In this document: positions 27,114-35,194 of the stretch, in pieces
How the letters are laid out: each line of letters opens with the position of its first letter
Position numbering within the stretch: the first letter of the stretch is position 1
Source of the DNA: Haloarcula vallismortis ATCC 29715
GTDB lineage: Archaea; Halobacteriota; Halobacteria; Halobacteriales; Haloarculaceae
Assembly: GCF_000337775.1 (NCBI RefSeq)
Contig: NZ_AOLQ01000069.1
Coordinates: 372,001 to 436,000, forward strand
DNA: 64,000 nt
Direction of reading: 5' to 3'
The notes under the pieces: model-generated
Told to the model about the DNA's origin: nothing
The model's input: the letters and a program-made list of their open reading frames with translations, nothing else
The model's database searches: none
Made by a program: the position numbers and the translations under genes

Positions 27114-28769
27114 TCAGCTTTCCAGTGATCCCGCAACCGTCACGTTCGAGATGACGATTCGGACGCCGTCCTGATACTCGGTATCGAGGGTCACGTCCCA
27201 GCCGTGGGTCCGGGCGAGCATCCGCAGGTTCGGCAGCGTCATCCCGGCTTCGGCGTCCGGCATCGCACCGCCGTACTCGAAGAACGTCTCTGATGCTGTC
27301 TCCCCCGTTGGATTCCCGTCATCGGTGATGACAATTTCGTCAGCTTCCCGGGAAACGGTGACCGCCGACGCGTCGTTGTGTGCCGCGAACCTGAACCCGC
27401 TCTCGAAGAGGTCCCGCAGGCGCGTCGGGTCGGCGATAACCTGTCCGTCAACGTCGGCTGCCATCGTGAGGCCGTCGGTGTCGGTACGGTCCCAGGCTCC
27501 GTCGACGACTGGCTGGAGGTCGACAGGCATCGTTTCGTCAATTGTCTGTCCATGTCGAGCTAGCGTCGCGAGTCCGTCGACGATTTCGGACATTCGCTCG
27601 GCCGTCTCAGACGTTGACTGGAGGGATTCCTTCGCTAGATTGACGTCTCCACGGTTCAGGGCGTCGCCGGCGGCGGAGACGCGACCGGTGATTATCTGGA
27701 GCGTGTTCAGCAATTCGTGCCTGATTGCAGTTGCGAACCCCTCCAGCTGCTCGTTTTGCCGGGCCAGTTCGCGGCGACGCCGCTCGCTTTCGGTCACGTC
27801 AGTGAACACGAGCATCCGACCGATATCCACCTGTCCCAGCGAAAACGAAGTGTCGCTGATGAGGTAGTACTCCGCGCCGCCACCTCGGTTTCGTTCGAGA
27901 ATCTGCTCGTCCGTCTGGAGTATCTCTGTGACGGCCGGCAGAACCGTCTCAAGCTGCTGCCCGCGGCTCCCAGATAGCGCCGGAAAGAGCTGCTGTGCCT
28001 CGCCGTTCGACTCCTTGATATAGCCGTCATCGTCGAGATACACGACTGCCTCGTCGACGCCATCGGTCAGCTGTACGGCGAGAAACGCCTCATCGTACAC
28101 GTAGAGGACACCGAGCGCGAACAGTGCGACGCCGAGCGGTTCGTGGTTGATGTCGAGCAGGAGGTCGCTGGTGTACCCGATGACGTCAAGCACCGCTGGG
28201 AGCGCCGTGACGCCGACAAGAACGCCGAGCGGACGGGTGTCGTAGTCCGCTTCGAGGAACAGTTCGAACAGCATAAAGAAGCCGACGGTGACGAGCGCGT
28301 AGGAGAGCCCCGTCACTACCCAGTGAAACACGCCGTGCGTGATTGCCAGGTGCGGGAACGGCTCGGCGACGAACTGCGTGGCGAAGTAGAGCCCGTGAAA
28401 CGGATTGGTCAGCTTTATGACGACGATACCGATGTACGCGCCCACAGCGACCCCGCGGTACGACCTGTTCCGGTGGAATGCCCGTCCGGTGTACGCCGAG
28501 CAAAAGTACAGCCACGCACCGACCGTTGCGAGACCGACGATGAGGCTACCGAGGTAGAACGCGTATCCGAGCGTCCCGGGCGTGATCAGGAAGCCGAGTT
28601 CCAGCGCCGCCCAGCCACCGCTACAGAGGAGGAGTCCGACCATCCCGCGACGGGTATCGGGGTCTTCCATGCGGGCCGCTCTGTAGAGCCCGACACCGCA
28701 TCCGACTGCCGCGAAGGCGTATACCGCTGCGTACGCGAGAAATGCAGGAGAGCTCCCGATTAGATTCAT
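27114..28769 (-). CDS. Orphan histidine kinase with 7TM sensor and degenerate ATPase domain
   Basis: A 551-aa membrane kinase. Residues 1-210 form a seven-span N-terminal sensor (like the 7TM histidine-kinase domain of haloarchaea), about 215-320 a PAS domain, then an H-box with RHELLNTLQII (about residue 347). The ATPase domain is unusual: the N-box reads FESGFRFAAHND where family members have FENLFRNA, so the Mg-coordinating Asn is missing, and the G1 box is DDGNP rather than DNGxG. It may be inactive or use an altered nucleotide site. No response regulator is adjacent. Confidence 0.88.
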   Translation of the reverse strand: MNLIGSSPAFLAYAAVYAFAAVGCGVGLYRAARMEDPDTRRGMVGLLLCSGGWAALELGFLITPGTLGYAFYLGSLIVGLATVGAWLYFCSAYTGRAFHRNRSYRGVAVGAYIGIVVIKLTNPFHGLYFATQFVAEPFPHLAITHGVFHWVVTGLSYALVTVGFFMLFELFLEADYDTRPLGVLVGVTALPAVLDVIGYTSDLLLDINHEPLGVALFALGVLYVYDEAFLAVQLTDGVDEAVVYLDDDGYIKESNGEAQQLFPALSGSRGQQLETVLPAVTEILQTDEQILERNRGGGAEYYLISDTSFSLGQVDIGRMLVFTDVTESERRRRELARQNEQLEGFATAIRHELLNTLQIITGRVSAAGDALNRGDVNLAKESLQSTSETAERMSEIVDGLATLARHGQTIDETMPVDLQPVVDGAWDRTDTDGLTMAADVDGQVIADPTRLRDLFESGFRFAAHNDASAVTVSREADEIVITDDGNPTGETASETFFEYGGAMPDAEAGMTLPNLRMLARTHGWDVTLDTEYQDGVRIVISNVTVAGSLES

Positions 28770-28820
28770 CTACCCATTGTATGGCAAGTCTTTGAATGAG
28801 TGTTGTGTCCGCGTTATCGC

Positions 28821-29711
28821 CTATGATAACTCTCGGAGGTCGCGGATCTCGAACACGTAGTCCGGACACTCACTGACGTCTCCGCCGGCGTACGCGGCCT
28901 GGGCCACGTGGCGCGGTGTCTCGGGGATGAGGACCCGTGTCGCGTCGACGCCGAGCGTCGCCGCATCGGCGGCTATCGCAGTGAATAATGACTGTGCAGC
29001 GGCGACATCACGCCATACCCCGACCGCGTACTCCGCGAGCTGTTCGCCGTCAGACTCGGTCGTCCGGACCCGACACGCCATCCCCTGTGGCTTCTCGCCG
29101 ACGGTCAGAACCGCCTGCTCAGCCGCCAGCCGGTCGAGCGTTTCCTGCGTCAGCGTCGAGAGCGCCCAGCTCTCTCCGCTGTCGAGCGCGAGTCCTGAGA
29201 GAGCGTCTCGGCCGTCGCTCCCCTGCCAGTAGCGCCACGCCGTCGCGGGGTCGTTTCTGACAGTCATCTCGGGCGTCACGTCGGCCGGATCGGGGTGTAC
29301 CCAGCGAAACGACGTGACCGCTTCGAAGCCGGCAGCCAGCGACTGGCCGAGCCCCGCCTCGTTCCAGGAAAACACCATGCTTCGACCGACTGACGCGCCG
29401 GCGTCGGCCGCCCATTTGATGAGGTGGTCCGTCAGCAGCGACCCGAGCCCCTTCCCCCGGTGCTCCGAGTCGACACGCATCCCCTGAAACCATGCCTCGG
29501 TCTCGGTGAGTAAGACGGCCTGCGCGATGCCGACGGCGTGGCCGCCAACGTCGGCGACGAGGGTTTTCCGGGCCGCGCCGTCGTCGTCGACCCAATCGCG
29601 GAACACGTCGGGGATGTAATCAGCCATCGCGCGGTCGGCCCAGACATCGCTGGTCATGTCGACGATATCGTCGTAGTCGTCGTGACGAGCCGTCCGAACA
29701 GTCGGCGACAT
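28821..29711 (-). CDS. GNAT-family N-acetyltransferase
   Basis: A 296-aa protein. The N-terminal half is a GNAT domain with the acetyl-CoA-binding motif HRGKGLGSLLTDHLIKWA (about residues 83-100). The C-terminal half (ESWALSTLTQETLDRLAAEQAVL... onwards) is a second, degenerate GNAT-like or regulatory domain, as in several haloarchaeal tandem acetyltransferases. The substrate is unknown. Neighbours on the same strand are the 7TM kinase downstream and gatD upstream. Confidence 0.9.
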   Translation of the reverse strand: MSPTVRTARHDDYDDIVDMTSDVWADRAMADYIPDVFRDWVDDDGAARKTLVADVGGHAVGIAQAVLLTETEAWFQGMRVDSEHRGKGLGSLLTDHLIKWAADAGASVGRSMVFSWNEAGLGQSLAAGFEAVTSFRWVHPDPADVTPEMTVRNDPATAWRYWQGSDGRDALSGLALDSGESWALSTLTQETLDRLAAEQAVLTVGEKPQGMACRVRTTESDGEQLAEYAVGVWRDVAAAQSLFTAIAADAATLGVDATRVLIPETPRHVAQAAYAGGDVSECPDYVFEIRDLRELS

Positions 29712-29804
29712 ACTGTGAGACTCGCCTGCGACGATAAAAAAGAGCCGCTCCGGTGACGGGGTCGCTGTCTGTACCGTGACTGTGTCACCGAGTCGGTCCC
29801 GGTG

Positions 29805-31052
29805 CTACAACCAGGGCGTCGAGCGCTGCTGAATCTCGCCGGCAAGGGGCTCTTGCATCGTATCAGCCACGTCGTCGCTGTTTGCCAGCGCCCACATGAG
29901 CTTGACCTTCGCTGTGCCGGGGAGCATATCCTCGCCCTCAGTGACACCGGCGTCGAGCAGGTCCCGTCCGGTGTCGTAGACCCGGTCACAGACCCGGCCT
30001 TCGAGGCACTGGCTGGTCATGACGACCGGGATGTCCAGTTCCTCGATGGTCCCGATCCAGTCGGTGTTAACGTGGCCAAGCCCCGTCCCCTCGATGACGA
30101 TGCCGTCGCTGTCCTCGGCGGCGACTTCGAGCAGCGACGGGTCCATTCCCGGCGAGAACTTCAGGAGTTCCACGTCGGTTTCAATGTTGTCGTGCAGCGC
30201 CAGATCGGCGGCGTCCCGCTCGGTGTATTCGCGGTGGAACGTAACCGTGCTCTCACCGTCGATGTCGTAGTCGACCTCGCCAAGCGGCTTCGCGCCGACC
30301 GTCTCGAAGGCGTCTCGGCGCGAGGTGTGGTTCTTCCGGACGCGGGTGCCGCGGTGGAGCGCACAGCGGTCGTCGGACTCATCGGCGTGCATACAGACCA
30401 GCACCTCCGCACAATCGCTTGTAGCGGCCTCGACAGCCGAGACCGCGTTCATCACGTTGTCCGAGGACGGGCGGTCCGCCGAGCGCTGGCTTCCCGTAAA
30501 CACGATAGGGACCGGCGTATCGAGCATGAACGACAGCGCCGAGGCGGAGTACTGCATCGTGTCGGTGCCGTGCATGACGACGATGCCGTCTGCCCCGTTC
30601 TCGATTTCCTCGTGAACTGCCTTCGCGAGGTCCTGCCAGACAGCCGGAGTCATGTTCTCCGAGAGGATGTTAGCGACGACGCGGCCGCGGTAGTTCGCCA
30701 TGCCGGCGAGGTCCGGAACCGCTCGTAGTACATCCTCGGCGTCGAACTGGGCCGTCACTGCCCCGGTCCGGTAGTCGACCGTCGAGGCGATGGTTCCGCC
30801 AGTGGAGATAAGCGAGACCGTCGGGAGGTCGTCGTCAAATTCGATTGCCGACTGGCTCTGTTCGTCCTGTGCGCTCTCGACGTCGTACACGTCCGATTCA
30901 AGCACGTCGACGGATGCGTCCTCGCGGTCGATACCGACGTTGTACCCGCCGTCGAGTTTGACGACGAGGTGCTCGGGCGTACTCGATGGGAGCAACACGC
31001 CCTCGTATGTCTGGGCCGCGCGCTCGACGCGGACCCGGTCGCCTGCGTTCAT
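29805..31052 (-). CDS. gatD: Glutamyl-tRNA(Gln) amidotransferase subunit D
   Basis: The GatDE amidotransferase converts Glu-tRNA(Gln) to Gln-tRNA(Gln); GatD is the glutaminase. The 415-aa protein has an N-terminal Tudor-like barrel (GDRVRVERAAQTYEGVLLPS), then an L-asparaginase-type domain: SLISTGGTIASTVD with the first catalytic Thr (about residue 89), VVMHGTDTMQYSASALSFML with the second, and TGLGHVNTDW. GatE is not in this window. The start is the ATG at 31052; a GTG three codons earlier is also possible. A tRNA T-arm-like sequence lies just upstream. Confidence 0.95.
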   Translation of the reverse strand: MNAGDRVRVERAAQTYEGVLLPSSTPEHLVVKLDGGYNVGIDREDASVDVLESDVYDVESAQDEQSQSAIEFDDDLPTVSLISTGGTIASTVDYRTGAVTAQFDAEDVLRAVPDLAGMANYRGRVVANILSENMTPAVWQDLAKAVHEEIENGADGIVVMHGTDTMQYSASALSFMLDTPVPIVFTGSQRSADRPSSDNVMNAVSAVEAATSDCAEVLVCMHADESDDRCALHRGTRVRKNHTSRRDAFETVGAKPLGEVDYDIDGESTVTFHREYTERDAADLALHDNIETDVELLKFSPGMDPSLLEVAAEDSDGIVIEGTGLGHVNTDWIGTIEELDIPVVMTSQCLEGRVCDRVYDTGRDLLDAGVTEGEDMLPGTAKVKLMWALANSDDVADTMQEPLAGEIQQRSTPWL

Positions 31053-31070
31053 GCGCGGCACTTTCCACCG

Positions 31071-31087
31071 GTGGGACTTGAACCCAC
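31071..31087 (-). other. Isolated tRNA T-arm-like sequence
   Basis: On the minus strand GTGGG-TTCAAGT-CCCAC forms a perfect 5-bp stem with the canonical T-loop TTCAAGT. The next bases CGGTGG would be the acceptor 3' strand, but no 5' acceptor partner, D-arm or anticodon arm is found in the roughly 130 bp upstream. It may be a tRNA 3' fragment or a chance match. Confidence 0.35.
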
Positions 31088-31245
31088 TCGTTTCGGCGAG
31101 CGCCCTCGGTCACGCGCCGGACATGACGAGCGGTCGAGGGTGGGTGTCCGCCACGGCCCTGGTCTGGGACATCTCCGTCCGTTACTGTGGGTTACAGACG
31201 CGACCAGACCACACTGTTATCCCACTCGACACTCATCTAACAAGT

Positions 31246-31845
31246 ATGGCAGACAACAAGAACGGCCGCGAAGCCCAGGCCCGAAACGAGGAGCGCCGCC
31301 AGCGGGAGCGTGCCATCGCTGAGGAGCTTTCGCGCGCGGACGAACCCGAGCCGCCGGTCGACCCGACGGAACTCGCGTACTTCGAGACGGAACTCGAAAC
31401 GCTCGAATACCCGGCGACAGCGGCTGACGTGGTCGCAACGGTTGGCGACCACGAGATTGAATCCACTGAAGGGACGTACACTGTCGCGGACCTCCTGCCT
31501 GATGCGGAGGCCGAGTCCTTCGAGTCGCCAGCCGAAGTCCGGACGCGGGTCCAGCGGCCGACGATAGCGGGGGCGATGAAACGCGTTGTGGAGGCCGCCG
31601 ATGCGCATCAGAGCGCGTCGTTCGGTGCTTCACAGCGCGACGGCTACGAACGGACGTTCCGGGAACTGCAGGCCATCGACGCGGATGACGACGACGAGGG
31701 CATCCGGGTTATCGCGGACTGGATTATCGAGCGCATCCACGAGAAAGAGAAGCTCCCGGGGTCCCGCGATGTCCGCCGACAGGCGGCGAAGTTCTGCCGG
31801 TCGAACGATTACTCGGTGCGCAACGACGAGTGGCTCGGTATCTGA
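31246..31845 (+). CDS. Haloarchaeal DUF5789-family protein
   Basis: A 199-aa soluble protein with a charged N-terminal helix (KNGREAQARNEERRQRERAIAEEL), a central part (VDPTELAYFETELETLEYPATAADVVATVGD), and a conserved C-terminal region ending ADWIIERIHEKEKLPGSRDVRRQAAKFCRSNDYSVRNDEWLGI. These match DUF5789 as I know it; the function is unknown, and the C-terminus resembles a small helical nucleic-acid or protein-binding module. It starts 193 bp beyond the gatD start, divergently. Confidence 0.85.
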   Translation: MADNKNGREAQARNEERRQRERAIAEELSRADEPEPPVDPTELAYFETELETLEYPATAADVVATVGDHEIESTEGTYTVADLLPDAEAESFESPAEVRTRVQRPTIAGAMKRVVEAADAHQSASFGASQRDGYERTFRELQAIDADDDDEGIRVIADWIIERIHEKEKLPGSRDVRRQAAKFCRSNDYSVRNDEWLGI

Positions 31846-31918
31846 GCGACACACCACCAGCTCCCTGATTGTTGGCGGGCCCCACAAGGACCATACGACT
31901 CGCCGTCCGATACTCTGT

Positions 31919-32428
31919 ATGGCCGAACGAACCGAGGAACGGACCCGCGACGCGGACACGCAGTCGGACGGTGACCTCGGCGTCGATGTCGGCACGACGG
32001 AGTCGGTCGAAAGCGATGTCGCTGTCGGGGAATCGCACGACGTGGGGTCGTCTGCCGCCGAGGCGTCAACGACAGAGTCCGGGAGCTACTTTTCACTTCG
32101 GGCGCTGTTGTTCGCCTTCGGAGCGGTCGGTGGCGGGATGGTCCTCGGCGGGCTGATACCGCTCGTGCCGTTTACGGAACTGGTCGGCATCCTGCTTGGT
32201 GGGTTCGTCTACGGACTGCTCGCCAGCGAACGCCGATACGTCGAACTGGGGCTGGCAGGCGGTGTCAGCGGCGGCGCGACGGCCGTTCTATCTCTCCTCC
32301 CACAGCTCGCTGCGGGACTGAACGGTACCAGACTGTTCGCTATCGCCGGCGGTGTCGGCCTTGTGCTCGCGCTCGTCGGCCATCACTTCGGCCGTGACCT
32401 CCGTAGCGGGCTGACGAAAGACCTGTAG
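31919..32428 (+). CDS. Haloarchaeal membrane protein with acidic N-terminus
   Basis: A 169-aa protein. Residues 1-55 are acidic and Thr/Ser-rich and probably disordered; about 60-165 hold several membrane helices (LFAFGAVGGGMVLGGLIPLVPF, ELVGILLGGFVYGLLAS, LGLAGGVSGGATAVLSLLPQLAAGL, LFAIAGGVGLVLALVGHHFGRDL). The Gly-rich helix pattern resembles DUF456-type proteins, but I do not claim membership. The ATG at 31919 follows shortly after the DUF5789 gene. Confidence 0.72.
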   Translation: MAERTEERTRDADTQSDGDLGVDVGTTESVESDVAVGESHDVGSSAAEASTTESGSYFSLRALLFAFGAVGGGMVLGGLIPLVPFTELVGILLGGFVYGLLASERRYVELGLAGGVSGGATAVLSLLPQLAAGLNGTRLFAIAGGVGLVLALVGHHFGRDLRSGLTKDL

Positions 32429-32861
32429 CTCTTCCGACGACTGATTCCGGTCCGTGATGCGATCAGGCTGGCCTGACCCGTTGCGCTGTATGTCACGGCC
32501 GTGTCGGCTATCTGGAATATTTCATACTGTCGAATGTAAGTCTGTGAAGAGTCATACCCTCTCGAAGTGACTAATATCTTACAAGGAGTATAACGGGCAG
32601 TCTCAGTCGGACATACTCTGTTCCTGTCTTCGGTCAATGCTTCCAGTTACTGGAGGGACAGACGGCCTCTGGTTGCAACCTGAACGAGTATATTACCTGT
32701 TATTGATTGTCTACGTCTCGTCGAATAACGCTAGCATAGGAGTATTCGTCCAAAATACGAGTACAGATCTGAACATGTACCCTATCTACAAGTGGTTTAT
32801 ACACGGTATCCTGAGTTGATAACTCTTATAACGCTCGTATGTAAACCCCGGAACAGAACGT
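32429..32861. other. 433-bp AT-rich intergenic region upstream of the NhaC gene
   Basis: Clearly lower GC than its surroundings. It contains several short open frames without coding character. The useful element is the TATA box before the NhaC gene; another TTTATAC lies near 32798. I see no RNA gene, repeat or mobile element. Confidence 0.6.
32825..32831 (+). promoter_or_regulatory. TATA box of the NhaC-type antiporter gene
   Basis: CTTATAA is centred about 34 bp before the ATG at 32862, predicting a short leader. Confidence 0.55.
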
Positions 32862-34427
32862 ATGGCACCAGAGACATACGGGCTTATCAGCCTGTTTCCG
32901 GCGATGCTCGCCATTGTACTGACGCTGTTCACTCGCCAAGTACTCCTCTCGCTGTTTGCAGGCATCTGGATCGGTGCGACGGTGCTCGTCGGCTGGAATC
33001 CGGCGGCCGGAGCCGCTCGAAGCCTCCAGTTCGTTGTGGATAACGTGACTGAACCGTTCAACGTCAAACTACTACTGTTCACGTTCCTCATCGGGGCAAT
33101 GCTGGGGATGATCTTCCTCTCCGGCGGGATGAACGCGCTGGCGTCACAGATGGTCAAGCGCATTCGGACCCGCCGGCAGGCGGCGCTTGGGACCTCACTA
33201 CTGGGAATGACCATCTTCGTCGATTCGTACGCCTCGACGATGATTACCGGGTCGGTTATGCGCCCGATCACCGATAAGTTCGACATCAGTCGCGAGAAGC
33301 TGGCGTACATCCTCGACTCCACCACTGCACCGACCGCGTCGATATCAGTCGTCTCGACGTGGCTCGGATTCGAGGTCGGCCTCATCGCTGAGCAACTGAA
33401 CACAATCGGGGTGGACCGAAGCGCGTTCCTGCTGTTCCTCGAATCAATCCCGTATCGGTTCTACAGCCTCCTCGCGCTCGCATTGGTCTTTATTGTCGTC
33501 ATCGCAGACATGGACTTCGGTCCAATGGCGAAGGCCGAACGGAGGGCCAGAGAGGAGGGGAAAGTCCTCGGCGACAATGCGGACCCGCTGATGGAAACGC
33601 AGGAGGACGATATCGTGACGCCCGACCACGTCGACCCGCGGTGGTGGTACTTCGCTGCGCCGATCGCCGCACTCGTGGGGGTGACCGGGTTCTCGCTGTA
33701 TTACTCCGGCGGCGGATTCGCCGGGCGCAGTCTCACCGATGCACTGTCGAACGCGGCCACTGCGGACGCCATCGTCTGGGCCTCGTTCTCGGCCTGTCTT
33801 GTCATTCTGACAATTCTGGTCGGGCACGCACGCATCGCGGTCGACGAAGTGAGCGACGCCATCTTCGAGGGGTTCAAAATGGTGATGTTCCCCGTCGCGG
33901 TGCTCTCGCTCGCGTGGTCTATCGGTGCTGTGAGCCAGGCACTCGGCGTCGGTCCCTACGTTGTCGCAATCAGTGAGGGGATCATCACGGCCGGGATGCT
34001 GCCCGCCATTGTCTTCCTCAGCGCCGTCATAATCAGCTTCAGCATCGGCACGTCATGGGGGACGATGGGTATCCTGTTCCCGGTCGCGATCCCGCTCGGA
34101 CACGCGCTCGGCGCACCGCTGGCACCGGCCATCGCTGCGATTCTGACCGGCGCGCTGTTCGGCGACCACTGCTCGCCCATCTCCGACACGACGGTGATGT
34201 CGAGTATGTTCGCCGCGAGCGACCACGTCGACCACGTGAACACCCAGATTCCCTACGCAGTGCTGGCCGGTATCGTCGCAACTGGGCTGTTCCTGATGGC
34301 TGGCTACGGCGTCCCGGCGTACATCGCACTCCCGATCGGACTGGTCGCTGTCGGGTCTGTGACGTACCTGCTCTCGGAACAGCTGTCTGTCGAGGTTCCG
34401 AGTTCGTACGGTTCGAAGGCGGACTGA
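32862..34427 (+). CDS. nhaC: Na+/H+ antiporter of the NhaC family
   Basis: A 521-aa polytopic membrane protein with about 11-12 spans. Conserved stretches include MLAIVLTLFTRQVLLSLFAGIWIGA, FIDSYAST-like IFVDSYASTMITGSVMRPITDKF, ILDSTTAPTASISVVSTWLGFE and the C-terminal FGDHCSPISDTTVMSSMFAASDHVDHVNTQIPY, all typical of NhaC-type Na+/H+ exchangers. It would export sodium and control pH in a high-salt cell. The related arginine/lactate-malate antiporter subfamilies cannot be fully excluded. Confidence 0.92.
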   Translation: MAPETYGLISLFPAMLAIVLTLFTRQVLLSLFAGIWIGATVLVGWNPAAGAARSLQFVVDNVTEPFNVKLLLFTFLIGAMLGMIFLSGGMNALASQMVKRIRTRRQAALGTSLLGMTIFVDSYASTMITGSVMRPITDKFDISREKLAYILDSTTAPTASISVVSTWLGFEVGLIAEQLNTIGVDRSAFLLFLESIPYRFYSLLALALVFIVVIADMDFGPMAKAERRAREEGKVLGDNADPLMETQEDDIVTPDHVDPRWWYFAAPIAALVGVTGFSLYYSGGGFAGRSLTDALSNAATADAIVWASFSACLVILTILVGHARIAVDEVSDAIFEGFKMVMFPVAVLSLAWSIGAVSQALGVGPYVVAISEGIITAGMLPAIVFLSAVIISFSIGTSWGTMGILFPVAIPLGHALGAPLAPAIAAILTGALFGDHCSPISDTTVMSSMFAASDHVDHVNTQIPYAVLAGIVATGLFLMAGYGVPAYIALPIGLVAVGSVTYLLSEQLSVEVPSSYGSKAD

Positions 34428-34457
34428 GACGGTCCGCTCTCTGAAACACCGGCTCGC

Positions 34458-35105
34458 TCAGACGATTTCCCAGCCCTCGTCGGTCCGTTCGACCACGTCG
34501 TCCTCCGCAAGCCGCGTGAGCGCTTCCTCGACGATTTCAGGCGGGGCCTCGATCTCTCGGGCCAGTGCCGGAACAGTATCAATACCGTTTGCGAGCCCAC
34601 TGACCAGTTCTGCGTACAGTCGTCCGTCGCCGTTCTCGAAGCCGGAGTCGATGCGGTCCCGGACATCGGTCATGCGGGCTTGCACCCATCGCTGGGCCAG
34701 CGACAGTTCGTTCTCTAGCTGCTGGAGGTGCTCCAGTTCCCGCGCTAAGTCGCGAAAGTCCCCGTCGGACTCGGCCCCCACGTCTATCGAGAGATGGCGG
34801 CAGGAGGGCATCTCGAACTCGGGGTTTGCCGGATAGGCGCTCTTGGTACCGAACTCGTAGGGAGAAACACGGACCTCCAGTCGGAGATTCCGGGCGATAG
34901 AGAAGTATTTCCGGCGCTGGTCATCCGTTCGGGAGTCGACGAGGCCGGCGTCTTCGAGCTTCTGAAGGTGGTCGATGACCGCTTTCGGACTGACGCCGAT
35001 GTACTCGCTGATTTCGGTGACGTAGCAGGGTTTGTGTGCGAGTAGTTTGAGAATCCGCCGGCGGTTGGCGTTTCCAAGGAGATTGAGTAGCTCGGCGGAG
35101 TCCAT
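34458..35105 (-). CDS. ArsR-type transcriptional regulator
   Basis: A 215-aa regulator. The N-terminal winged helix reads LLNLLGNANRRRILKLLAHKPCYVTEISEYIGVSPKAVIDHLQKLEDAGLVDSR (about residues 5-58). A middle region carries a predicted coiled coil (DLARELEHLQQLENELSLAQRWVQARM), and the C-terminus has a second helix-turn-helix-like segment (ALAREIEAPPEIVEEALTRLAEDDVVERTDEG). The position convergent with the NhaC gene and divergent from nothing suggests no obvious local target. The residue C28 could be metal related but this is weak. Confidence 0.85.
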   Translation of the reverse strand: MDSAELLNLLGNANRRRILKLLAHKPCYVTEISEYIGVSPKAVIDHLQKLEDAGLVDSRTDDQRRKYFSIARNLRLEVRVSPYEFGTKSAYPANPEFEMPSCRHLSIDVGAESDGDFRDLARELEHLQQLENELSLAQRWVQARMTDVRDRIDSGFENGDGRLYAELVSGLANGIDTVPALAREIEAPPEIVEEALTRLAEDDVVERTDEGWEIV

Positions 35106-35194
35106 CGATACGTAGGTAGCGGGTCACGGTTCAAAAGCATGACTCTCGTCGGGTGGTTTGCTCACGCGTCACCCAGCTACGCTAGCTGGTAGAG

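Noticed and set aside
31053-31245. A complete tRNA gene upstream of gatD
   Set aside because: Only a T-arm is found. No acceptor, D or anticodon arm could be matched on the same strand.
32637-32819. A 60-aa plus-strand ORF in the AT-rich gap
   Set aside because: Composition is not halophilic and there is no promoter at the right distance; it is likely chance.
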